38,314 nt of DNA from an uncultured Rickettsiales bacterium. Lineage in GTDB: Bacteria; Pseudomonadota; Alphaproteobacteria; Rickettsiales; UBA1997. Below, piece by piece: positions 1 through 7,297 of the stretch. The stretch is taken from NCBI GenBank assembly GCA_944391005.1, contig CALXSB010000156.1:1-38314 (forward strand), given 5' to 3'. The notes below the pieces were generated by a model that was given only the letters and a program-made list of their open reading frames with translations, was not told the DNA's origin and searched no databases. Made by a program: the position numbers and the translations under genes. Numbering within the stretch: position 1 is the stretch's first letter; each line of letters opens with the position of its first letter.

Positions 1-125
1 CCCTTTTAAGGGTAGCAAGTAAACCATTCGTACGGAACAGAACAACATGGGTCTTTAGACCCTACTAGTAGAATAGCCTTATAGGCGTTTATGAAATACC
101 ACCAGCTTAGCTGGTGGATTTTTAT
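1..125 (+). repeat. IS200/IS605-like end or structured RNA remnant
   Basis: Four small hairpins follow one another: CCC/GGG at 1-12, GGGTCT/AGACCC at 49-62, GCC/GGC around 76-86, and a perfect 8-bp stem with a 3-nt loop at 99-117 (CCACCAGC/GCTGGTGG) followed by a T-rich stretch. Subterminal hairpins of this shape, preceded by a structured guide-like RNA, are typical of the right ends of IS200/IS605 elements carrying TnpB. No tnpB is in the window, so it would lie to the left of position 1 or be lost. The last hairpin could equally be a simple terminator. The structure is seen; the family assignment is inference. Confidence 0.35.
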
Positions 126-270
126 TAATTTTCTTATTTTTTATTCTTTTACAAAGAACAAAAAATAACTAAAATTATTGCGACTTAATATTAAAGCTAA
201 CTACTGCAATTATGTAAAAATAATATATAAAACTAAATAGTTATATAGAAGTCATATAGACTAAGTTAAG

Positions 271-311
271 TAATTTATTGTATATTAATAAAATTAACAT
301 ACAATAAATTA
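271..311. repeat. 13-bp perfect inverted repeat
   Basis: The arms TAATTTATTGTAT (271-283) and ATACAATAAATTA (299-311) are perfect inverted copies around a 15-nt loop. It lies in the non-coding stretch upstream of the mobilization accessory gene and may belong to the transfer origin or to plasmid control. Confidence 0.6.
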
Positions 312-358
312 CAGACACTCTACCATTCGTAAGTATTATACATAAACTTACTCATTAT

Positions 359-418
359 AGTTTTTGACAATTAAATTTATTTAAAGCTAAGTTTATAAAT
401 TTAATTTTGTCAAAAACT
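359..418. repeat. Long imperfect inverted repeat
   Basis: The arms beginning AGTTTTTGACAA and ending TTGTCAAAAACT pair over 12 bp, then over a further 10 bp after a 2-nt bulge, around a short central loop. It is too long to be chance in this sequence and has no T-run outside the stem like a terminator. It is best read as part of an oriT or protein-binding region. Confidence 0.6.
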
Positions 419-587
419 TAAATCCTTAATGACTTATATGATATTTTTTAATAATATTATAAAGATTGGTTAGTAGCTGAGTAAAAATCTCGTTTTTTAA
501 TACGAATTAAACGTATTTTAATAATTTCTAGTTTTTTTAATATATTGTTTATACCGTTGTTTATTATATACTTATATTGCTGTTTTA

Positions 588-645
588 CGGTTGAACCGAC
601 GCAATTCAATCACACCTGTTGCAATGACAAGCATTGCGGTTAAAT
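588..645. other. Candidate oriT nic region
   Basis: This is an island of near-normal base composition inside very AT-rich sequence. It holds two dyads: CGGTT-G-AACCG at 588-598 and GCAATG/CATTGC around a 5-nt loop at 621-637. A small inverted repeat next to an unpaired stretch, just upstream of a relaxosome-type gene, is the usual geometry of a MobF nic site. No exact match to a known nic sequence is recognised, so the placement is inference. Confidence 0.35.
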
Positions 646-686
646 TATTATAAATAAAGGATTAAAGTCTTTTTATTTACTAAAAA

Positions 687-738
687 TGTCGGACACAGTT
701 AATTTTTTAATAGGATTTATGTCATTTTTTGTCGGACA
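687..738 (+). promoter_or_regulatory. Paired operator TGTCGGACA
   Basis: The 9-bp palindrome TGTCGGACA (TGTC-G-GACA) occurs at 687-695 and again at 730-738, 43 bp apart, about four helical turns. Both copies lie directly before the ribbon-helix-helix gene that starts at 824, or earlier. RHH relaxosome proteins commonly bind short palindromes and repress their own promoter. The sites are seen; autoregulation is inferred. Confidence 0.5.
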
Positions 739-823
739 AATATAAAAATAAATATTGAAAAATAAAGAAAATATTTTTAAAATAAATATGACATTAAAAA
801 ACAAAAATATTAGGAAATTATTT

Positions 824-1117
824 ATGGAAAATGAACATAAAAGTGAAAGGGTTTCTATTAGATTTTCTAAAGAAGAAAAAATCTTTCTTGAGATTTTAGC
901 TAAAAAAAGTAATTACAAGACTCTAAGTGAGTTTTTAAGAAACGTTATTTTTTCAAAAGTATTGGATTTAAATAAAACAGAAGATGATACGCTAAAAAAA
1001 ATTAATGATAGGGTAGCCAGAATTGTAGTACTTACTCGCGAAATAGCTAGAAAAAACTTAGGTAAGGAAGAAGCAGATAAAATTATAGCTGCTGTTAATG
1101 AAACTTTACGTAAATAA
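824..1117 (+). CDS. MobC/TraJ-like RHH relaxosome accessory protein
   Basis: A protein of 97 residues from the chosen ATG. An N-terminal segment (SERVSIRFSKEEKIFLE) has the alternating beta-strand pattern of a ribbon-helix-helix DNA-binding domain. It is followed by two helices with a TLSEFLRN motif and a C-terminal basic helix, as in mobilization proteins of the MobC/TraJ type that load a relaxase onto oriT. I chose ATG 824 because AGGA lies 8 nt upstream; in-frame ATG 788 and TTG 755 would add 12 or 23 residues of lysine/asparagine-rich sequence. The gene follows the candidate oriT and two palindromic operators, and is convergent with the lipoprotein gene. The fold is fairly sure; the partner (the MobF relaxase on the other strand) is inferred. 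Confidence 0.65.
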   Translation: MENEHKSERVSIRFSKEEKIFLEILAKKSNYKTLSEFLRNVIFSKVLDLNKTEDDTLKKINDRVARIVVLTREIARKNLGKEEADKIIAAVNETLRK

Positions 1118-1291
1118 AGTTATGGATAAAATAAATAAAGAAACAAAAAATATATAGGTTTTTAACATTATTTGTATTATATAACTATATAACTATATAA
1201 TTATAAAATATATTATATAGGTATATTATATAAATATATTATTTATAAATTATTACATACAAACAATATATTTTATATAATATATTTATCA
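1118..1291. other. AT-only intergenic stretch between convergent genes
   Basis: This stretch consists almost entirely of A and T, with repeated TATATAA and ACTATATA units between the ends of two convergent genes. No gene is visible. It could act as a weak bidirectional termination zone, but no clear GC-stem hairpin is present. Confidence 0.4.
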
Positions 1292-1849
1292 TTATTTTAA
1301 AGATATTACTACTTTTCTATTTAATCGTCTTGAATTTTTTATTTTTTCTTGAGACTCTCTCTCCTCTTGTTGAAACTTTTTACCATAAGAATATATTTTT
1401 ATTCTAGATTCATTTATACCTAACTTTACTAAATAATATTTAACTGCTTCTGCTCTTTTAAGCCCAAGTTCATAATTGTATTGTTCTGTGCCAAGATCGT
1501 CGCAATAACCATTAAGTTTTATATTTATATGTTTATTTCTTTCTTCATTTAGGTATTGTGCTGTCAATTGCAAGTTTTGTTTTTCATTGTCTTTAATTTC
1601 ATAGGAATCAAAATTAAAATATATAGTATTTGAAAATAAAACGTCTTTTTTATTTCCATAAATTACTTTATTATTATTGTTGTTGATATCATCATCATTA
1701 TTATTGTTGTTAATATCAATATTTCTGTTAATATTGTTTGCTATTGGTTTTTTACTTGAACAGGATGTTATAGCAATAGCTAGTAAAAGAATATTAACTA
1801 AGTTTAGTATTTTACTATTATTTGGATTTAGATTTTTTTGTGGTTTCAT
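1292..1849 (-). CDS. OmpA/Pal-family outer-membrane lipoprotein
   Basis: A 185-residue protein with a lipoprotein signal peptide: basic N-terminus, hydrophobic stretch at about 17-28 and a lipobox ITSC giving Cys30 as the lipidated residue. A low-complexity linker of Asn and Asp (about 40-62) leads to an OmpA C-terminal domain (about 75-183). This domain contains the peptidoglycan-binding signature region NGYCDDLGTEQYNYELGLKRA and a late RRLNRKV motif. The family anchors the outer membrane to peptidoglycan. The start is supported by a strong AAAGGAG site 6 nt upstream, inside the 3' end of the DUF1016 gene, which overlaps it by 32 bp. It is not the housekeeping Pal of a Tol operon, because no tol genes are near. 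It implies a Gram-negative host. Confidence 0.85.
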   Translation of the reverse strand: MKPQKNLNPNNSKILNLVNILLLAIAITSCSSKKPIANNINRNIDINNNNNDDDINNNNNKVIYGNKKDVLFSNTIYFNFDSYEIKDNEKQNLQLTAQYLNEERNKHINIKLNGYCDDLGTEQYNYELGLKRAEAVKYYLVKLGINESRIKIYSYGKKFQQEERESQEKIKNSRRLNRKVVISLK

Positions 1850-3023
1850 TTTTTGCTCCTTTAATTGATTTATTGTTATTTATATCTTTTTCTTCATATT
1901 CTTCAGATATACCTATATATTTCCTTTCTAACAGTTCCCTTTCTTTTTTAATATAGTTTGTAAGTTCTTCTTCTGTTGGTAGGTATAGGCTATATTTAGA
2001 GGCAAATAATTGTTTACTATTATTTAAAGCTGTATATTTTACCATAGATTTACTCTTTTCAGCACATAATATTATGCCTATTGTTGGGTTATCATCTTCT
2101 TTCTTTATTTCTTCTTCAAAATATCTGACATAGAAGTCCATTTGTCCTATATCTCTATGGTCTAGTTCTGTTGTCTTCAGATCTATAAGAACATAGCACC
2201 TCAGTTCAATATTATAAAATACTAAGTCAACATAGTAATTCTTTCCATCATTAAGAGATATTCTGTATTGCCTGCCTACAAATGCGAACCCCCTACCTAG
2301 TTCAAGAATAAATTTTTGTAAATTATTCATTATTTCACTTTCCAAATCACTTTCTAAATAGTCTTTATTTTCTCGCATATTAAGAAATTCAAGAACATAT
2401 GGATCTTTTAGTATATCAATGGGTTTCATATTATTAGGCTCAAGTGTCTGAATTTCGTTTCTGACTATATCTTTATTATGACTAGCAAGTAATCTTTCAT
2501 AGTAAAAACTATGTATTTGTCGTTCAAGCTGACGGACGCTCCAGTTGCACTCTGCGCATTCTCTAACATAAAATATTCTCTTTTCTTCTGTGAGAAGTCT
2601 CATGATAAGTCGTATATGAGACCAGCTTAGTTTTAACAGTGCATTAGGGCAATCCTGAGATTGGGCACACAGTGTGTGCCCAATCTCAAATTGAGAACAT
2701 AAAAAAGTATTATAAAATTGTCTCATATCTTTAAGGCTTCTCTCGCTAAACCCCTTCCCAAACTCTTTCGTAAGTCTCTCCGATAGATACTTAATCAAAT
2801 AGCTGCCATATTCAGCCCTTTCTTTTCTGCCCTGTGCTTCATAGATATACTTACCTATATTCCAATAGGCATTAACCATTTCAGAATTTACTGTTCTGGC
2901 AATATTATTTTGAGCATTTATCAGGGTATTTCTAATACTCTGATAAACAGTCTCTTCCTGTAATTCTTTTAATTCAAATTGTTTGTCAAATTTTATATTA
3001 TCTTGCTCTTTTTTAGTTTTCAT
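1818..3023 (-). CDS. DUF1016 PD-(D/E)XK nuclease (YhcG type)
   Basis: A 401-residue protein. The N-terminal half is a DUF1016-N region (about 25-175: helical, with SYLIKYLSERLTKEFGKGFS and WSHIRLIMRL). The C-terminal half is a PD-(D/E)XK nuclease-like domain (about 215-365). Its core motif YYVDLVFYN...YVLIDLKTTEL supplies the Asp and the D-x-K. Relatives are widespread on plasmids, phages and genomic islands and are treated as putative nucleases; no in vivo role is firmly known. Base composition is higher in G+C than the surrounding transfer genes, which suggests separate acquisition. The C-terminal 10 residues (KNETTKKSKSK) are encoded over the start of the lipoprotein gene. Confidence 0.85.
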   Translation of the reverse strand: MKTKKEQDNIKFDKQFELKELQEETVYQSIRNTLINAQNNIARTVNSEMVNAYWNIGKYIYEAQGRKERAEYGSYLIKYLSERLTKEFGKGFSERSLKDMRQFYNTFLCSQFEIGHTLCAQSQDCPNALLKLSWSHIRLIMRLLTEEKRIFYVRECAECNWSVRQLERQIHSFYYERLLASHNKDIVRNEIQTLEPNNMKPIDILKDPYVLEFLNMRENKDYLESDLESEIMNNLQKFILELGRGFAFVGRQYRISLNDGKNYYVDLVFYNIELRCYVLIDLKTTELDHRDIGQMDFYVRYFEEEIKKEDDNPTIGIILCAEKSKSMVKYTALNNSKQLFASKYSLYLPTEEELTNYIKKERELLERKYIGISEEYEEKDINNNKSIKGAKNETTKKSKSK

Positions 3024-3122
3024 ATAGATTATATATATTTTCTATCAAAAAATTACCAATAAATTATTAAAAAAACAATCATAATTTCTTTAATATACAT
3101 ATTATATCATTTAATGAATTTT

Positions 3123-6100
3123 CTATTTATCAAATTCAATTTCATTTTGTATATGTTTAGAAATGTAAGAATCATTACTTATTGTTTTAATTGGTTCAAT
3201 TGTTTTATTAATTTTGTTATTCAATCCCATTTTTCTGTTTAAACTATCATTAGTTCTTGTTTTATCAAATATTTCTAAAGCATTAACATTTTCACCAGTT
3301 TTATTTAACAATTGTTCTATTACTCTATCTTTATTATCAACTATTAGAGTAATATTGTCTTTTGCTCTTGATAACTCAACATAAAAACTTTTTTGACTTG
3401 TAAGGTTTGTTCTATATGATTCTATGGGAACTATAATATTTTTACTAGTCATACCCTGAGCTGAATATGTAGTTGTAGTATAGTTGTAGTCTAAATATTT
3501 AAGTTTTGGATCGTTTTTAGTAAATGAAATTTCTTTACCTGTATTTTTATCTTTAAAAGTTAAAGATGTTTCAGTAATAGAGGTTAATTCTATTGCATCA
3601 CTCTTTTCTATGCTGAGTTCTTTAAAATCTTTTGTCCATTTTAATTGATCACCTTTTTGAAATGGTAAATTTTTTATTCTAAAAACATCAAAATTTTTAG
3701 CTCTATCTATATTAAGTTTGATTTCTTTTTTATCATCAATATTTTTTATAATTATTTCATTTTTAATACTGTCAATTTTTTCTACTTCATATTCTTTATT
3801 TAATTCTATACCATATTTTTTATAATTTTTGTTAAAAATTATTATATCTTTAATTTTATAATTATTTTTGTATTTTTTTTCGGCGTTTGTTAAAGATTGT
3901 TGTTCAATTACACTTATATTTTTGTCAAAAAGTATATCTTGGCCAATCAAAAAATCTTTTATCTTGCCAAAAAATTTTTCAGTTTTGCCAGTCCTTTCAT
4001 TTTCTAATTTATATTCTTTTAATAGTTCCTGTCTCAATAAAAAGTTTATAGAATCTTTAGTTTCATTTGATGGCGTTATAATCAAAGTGTTTTTTCTATC
4101 TTTTTTTGAAAGATCCATATACTGTTTAACAACGGTTTCAGCCATTTCATATTTTAAATTACCAATACTATTCTTTTGCTCTGCAATTTTCCATTGTTTT
4201 TCAATGGCCGTTTTAATAATATTAAATTTATTTATTTCTTTTTTAGATTTTTGTTCCAAGGTTGATATATATTTTTCTGCAGCTTTTATATTTACAATTA
4301 AGTTTTCAGCTTTTTTTCCTGATATTATTTTATTAATATTGTCGTCTTTGATTGAGCTGTCAATATTTTTAATCATATTAACTATATCACTAATAGTAGT
4401 TGTTTTTTCTATTTCTATTATATTTTTATCTAATCTCTTGAAGACATCTTTTATATCTTGATTTATTGTATCATATACGGCTTCTTTTATATCTAAATTT
4501 TTTTGTCTTTGTATATTTCTCATTTCAGTTTGAGATATTCCGTTTTTTTGCATCTGTCTAAAAGGACTACCAGCATTAACTGCATCTAGTTGCATTTTAT
4601 CTCCCTGAAGAACTACTCTAACATCTAATTTATTTGCAATAGTAATCAAATTTTTAATTTGTGCTGTATCAGCTAAAGAACTTTCATCTAATAAAAGTAT
4701 TGTATTTTTAAACTTCTCTTTTACCCTTTTTAAACCTTTATCGGTTCCTCTATTATTTGCATACCCATCATATTTTTTTAAAAATCGCTGCATTGTTTGT
4801 GCTTCAATGTTGGCTTCTGTTGCAAGTGTTTTAACAGCTTTGTTTGTAGGAGCTAATCCAACAAGTTTAAAGTTATTTTCACTAAGAATTTCATTCAAGG
4901 CTCTTATAGCATATGTTTTTCCAACACCTGCAAATCCTTGAATAGCTATAATACGATCTTTTGTATTCAATACAAAATTGACTGTTTCTTTTTGTTCATT
5001 ATTTAAGGTTTTATATGCGTAAGTTTTCGTATTATATTCTTCAATATTTTTATCTAGTTTAATCCGTTCAAGTGTATTTTGGCCTTCTTTCATTAATTTT
5101 ATAATGTCTGTTTCCATACTAATTTGTTTGTATGTAGAGTATTCCTTAAGTGGAGCATTAAAAAATAAACAATAATCCTTGTTGGTAGTCAACTCTTTAT
5201 ATATTTCGGATATACTTGCTTTTCCAAAGTTGTTTTTTTCAAAATTTTTTATTACATCTTCACGAGTAAATATTGAATTTCTTTCCGATAAATGATCTAT
5301 GGAATTTCTTATATGATAATTTATGGAAATATTTTTTCTATTTATGTTGTTATTTTTAGCGACATTTTCTAAATTAAGCCCGTTTATATCAAGTTGAAAT
5401 TTCCATGCGGATTTTAGTTTATCCATACTAATGTATTTAGCTTTTGTTTTTCTTGTTATTTTTGTTATACCTGCTTTAATTTTGCCATCCGCATAATCTG
5501 TTAGTCCAAGCTCTTCAAGTTTTTGTTTTATTTCGCTACTTCTAGTAGAAAACAAATTTATTATTTCTGTATTTACGCCCTTAATTTCAAAATTTTCTCT
5601 TTTGGCATCAAATTCTATTTCATATCCTTCTTTTCTAAGTTGATTTGCAAGTTCGTTTCTATATATAAAACCAAGAAATTTTTTATTATTAAAAATATCC
5701 TTAAAAAATGCACTACCAGCCTTGTCGTTTTCATCAAATGTTATATTATAAACTACACAATGGGTATGCAATTGAGGGTCTAACGCTCTTGATGTATTTT
5801 CTGTAAAAAGTGTTGCTATCATATTATCCATTCTTTTAACAAATTTTCCATCTTCATTTTTTGTCCTTCTATATATAAAATCCTTTTCTATATATTCTAA
5901 TGTATTTTTAACAGCTATTTCATGTAATTCTTGTATTTTTTTATCTTTTAATTCACAAACAACAGAAACGCTTTTGGGGGCAGAAAATGTTAAATCAATT
6001 CCCGAAGCATGCTCTTTACGGTTATTACACAAACTAATCTCTTCTCCATCAAGAATAGTTTTTCCATTTAATATATTTTCAAAATCAGCTTTATCAAATT

Positions 6101-6233
6101 CCTTTCCAAGTAATTTCAATTTTTCGGCACCTTTCCCGAACCATTCTGGTCTTACATCTTTATTTCCATAATAATCGCCAGTTGTATAATAATTACTTGC
6201 GTGTTTGCTGCTTATATTTGCTATTGATAACAT
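3123..6233 (-). CDS. MobF (TrwC/TraA-type) relaxase-helicase
   Basis: A 1036-residue, full-length conjugative relaxase. The N-terminal relaxase domain (about 1-290) has the paired tyrosines Y15-Y16 and Y21-Y22, the motif HASGIDLTFSAPKSVS (75-90) and the metal motif LHTH at 155-158. A SF1 helicase domain follows, with Walker A GFAGVGKT (433-440), Walker B LLLDES (513-518) and a C-terminal TYSAQGMTS...VELSRAKD region (motifs V/VI). It would nick one strand at oriT, stay covalently attached and unwind the plasmid for transfer. A strong GGGGG site lies just before ATG 6233. The gene sits 10 nt downstream of the small unknown gene at 6243. Oddity: residue 145, where the first metal-binding His of TrwC-like enzymes is expected, is Glu (FTENTSR). 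Confidence 0.9.
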   Translation of the reverse strand: MLSIANISSKHASNYYTTGDYYGNKDVRPEWFGKGAEKLKLLGKEFDKADFENILNGKTILDGEEISLCNNRKEHASGIDLTFSAPKSVSVVCELKDKKIQELHEIAVKNTLEYIEKDFIYRRTKNEDGKFVKRMDNMIATLFTENTSRALDPQLHTHCVVYNITFDENDKAGSAFFKDIFNNKKFLGFIYRNELANQLRKEGYEIEFDAKRENFEIKGVNTEIINLFSTRSSEIKQKLEELGLTDYADGKIKAGITKITRKTKAKYISMDKLKSAWKFQLDINGLNLENVAKNNNINRKNISINYHIRNSIDHLSERNSIFTREDVIKNFEKNNFGKASISEIYKELTTNKDYCLFFNAPLKEYSTYKQISMETDIIKLMKEGQNTLERIKLDKNIEEYNTKTYAYKTLNNEQKETVNFVLNTKDRIIAIQGFAGVGKTYAIRALNEILSENNFKLVGLAPTNKAVKTLATEANIEAQTMQRFLKKYDGYANNRGTDKGLKRVKEKFKNTILLLDESSLADTAQIKNLITIANKLDVRVVLQGDKMQLDAVNAGSPFRQMQKNGISQTEMRNIQRQKNLDIKEAVYDTINQDIKDVFKRLDKNIIEIEKTTTISDIVNMIKNIDSSIKDDNINKIISGKKAENLIVNIKAAEKYISTLEQKSKKEINKFNIIKTAIEKQWKIAEQKNSIGNLKYEMAETVVKQYMDLSKKDRKNTLIITPSNETKDSINFLLRQELLKEYKLENERTGKTEKFFGKIKDFLIGQDILFDKNISVIEQQSLTNAEKKYKNNYKIKDIIIFNKNYKKYGIELNKEYEVEKIDSIKNEIIIKNIDDKKEIKLNIDRAKNFDVFRIKNLPFQKGDQLKWTKDFKELSIEKSDAIELTSITETSLTFKDKNTGKEISFTKNDPKLKYLDYNYTTTTYSAQGMTSKNIIVPIESYRTNLTSQKSFYVELSRAKDNITLIVDNKDRVIEQLLNKTGENVNALEIFDKTRTNDSLNRKMGLNNKINKTIEPIKTISNDSYISKHIQNEIEFDK

Positions 6234-6242
6234 ATTTCCCCC

Positions 6243-6725
6243 TTACAAAATATCGTCAAAATTATTCTTAGTATTATCTTTATCATTTTTTTCATTTAAA
6301 TTTGAATCTTCTCTATTTTTATTATTTTCGATTTCCAATGATTCTTTAGAATATTGCTGAGCTAATAATTGAAGTTCTGGAGATAATATAAGATTATTAA
6401 TATTTGCGTTTAAATTTTGTTCTGCATTTTTTAAAGTTTTAGTAGTATTGCCTTCTTCTATTTTATTAGCTATTTTATTTTCTGGATCACTTGATAAAAC
6501 ATTGCTATTAAATTCGTTAGAGTTATTATTAATATCAATATTTTGTATATTTATATTTTTTTCTATATTATCAGAATTATAACTAATTGAATCAGTTGTA
6601 TTTTTAATAGTTCTTCTAATAAAATCTTCTGAAATATTGTTATAGGTTTTTGGCTTTATTTTAATTTGGCCAGAAAGGTAGCAATAAGCTGTTATCTTAA
6701 TGGGACAAGTATAAAAGGTACTCAA
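6243..6725 (-). CDS. Unknown Asn-rich protein with IS-derived N-terminus
   Basis: 160 codons, directly upstream of and probably cotranscribed with the relaxase. I do not recognise a family. Most of it is low-complexity, rich in Asn, Glu, Ile and Lys, with no signal peptide and no membrane segment. The first 20 residues or so are read from the antisense strand of an IS1-like transposase remnant that starts near 6666. The original N-terminus has therefore probably been replaced by the insertion, and the present ATG at 6725 may not be the natural start. It could be a truncated mobilization accessory protein. Functional status is uncertain. Confidence 0.4.
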   Translation of the reverse strand: MSTFYTCPIKITAYCYLSGQIKIKPKTYNNISEDFIRRTIKNTTDSISYNSDNIEKNINIQNIDINNNSNEFNSNVLSSDPENKIANKIEEGNTTKTLKNAEQNLNANINNLILSPELQLLAQQYSKESLEIENNKNREDSNLNEKNDKDNTKNNFDDIL

Positions 6726-7075
6726 AAAGTTATAGAATTATCTTTTAATATTAAACTTTCTTATTCAGTATTAGAGAATTGGCTTAAAAATGCTAATAAA
6801 ATACTGGAAGAAAAACTTAAAGAAAGACAAAAATTAGAAAAATCTAGAACAATAGAAATGTTAGAGATGAATGAAGCACAAAGCAGAACCGATGATTGCT
6901 TGCAGACAATCAGTAACCTGTCGGTCGGCGAAGTGCCTACTGAACGAAGTGAAGGAGACATTATTTAGCTAGATTTAATAGAAAAACCAAAAGATATAGT
7001 AAAAGTATAGAGATGTTAGAGTATAGTTTGTACTTGTTGTTTGATAAGTTGTATTGGGGATTAGTGATTAAGTAG
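6666..7075 (+). pseudogene. IS1-like transposase, internally deleted
   Basis: The N-terminal piece (6666 to about 6880) encodes a helix-turn-helix region with CYLNGTSIKGTQKVIELS, ending near IEMLEMNE, where the first catalytic acidic residue of IS1 InsB enzymes would lie. The C-terminal piece is in another frame (about 6965-7075) and encodes ARFNRKTKRYSKSIEMLEYS before a stop at 7073-7075, the typical end of an IS1-like transposase. The catalytic middle is missing and replaced by about 80 bp of more GC-rich sequence (about 6885-6964). No intact inverted repeats were identified. The remnant marks the left edge of the biosynthetic island and has cut into the gene at 6243-6725. Confidence 0.6.
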
Positions 7076-7113
7076 TATATTAAAAGTTAGCAATATCAAA
7101 TATTTAATATTTA

Positions 7114-7141
7114 TTGACTAATAAAATTATATGATTATTAT
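7114..7141 (+). promoter_or_regulatory. Promoter of the small peptide gene
   Basis: TTGACT at 7114-7119 and TATTAT at 7136-7141 are separated by 16 bp, a good sigma70-type match. The predicted start near 7149 gives a leader of about 34 nt before the ATG at 7183. Confidence 0.5.
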
Positions 7142-7182
7142 ATTAGATGTATTTAATTTTAAAAATTATTTAAGGTAAAAAC

Positions 7183-7254
7183 ATGAAAGAAGTAGAAGTT
7201 ATTTTAAGTGAAGAAATAGATTTATTAAAAATTTGCGCAGCTTCACGTTGTTAA
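7183..7254 (+). CDS. Candidate 23-residue precursor peptide
   Basis: A 23-codon ORF too short for ordinary gene calling. It has a sigma70-like promoter (7114-7141), an AAGG ribosome-binding site (7172-7175) 7 nt before ATG 7183, and a strong hairpin terminator starting 8 nt after the stop. The peptide begins with an acidic, Val/Ile/Leu-rich segment that looks like a RiPP leader and ends in ICAASRC with two cysteines. It lies next to and convergent with the MccB-like gene, whose family modifies the C-terminus of short ribosomal peptides. Known MccA peptides usually end in Asn, and this one ends in Cys, so the chemistry would have to differ. Alternatives are a leader peptide, or a chance ORF whose GC-richer tail comes from a dispersed repeat. 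Confidence 0.45.
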   Translation: MKEVEVILSEEIDLLKICAASRC

Positions 7255-7261
7255 TTTAAAT

Positions 7262-7297
7262 AAAAAAATCCACTAGATGAATTGGTGGATTTTTTTT
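7262..7297. terminator. Bidirectional terminator
   Basis: A 12-bp perfect stem (AAAAAAATCCAC at 7262-7273, GTGGATTTTTTT at 7285-7296) around an 11-nt loop, with A and T runs on both sides. It ends the small peptide transcript on the plus strand and the MccB-like gene on the minus strand, whose stop codon lies at its right edge. Confidence 0.75.

Noticed and set aside
3868..4461. Long plus-strand ORF inside the relaxase gene
   Set aside because: Antisense shadow of a clear relaxase-helicase; its Phe/Ile/Ser-rich translation is what AT-rich coding sequence gives on the opposite strand.
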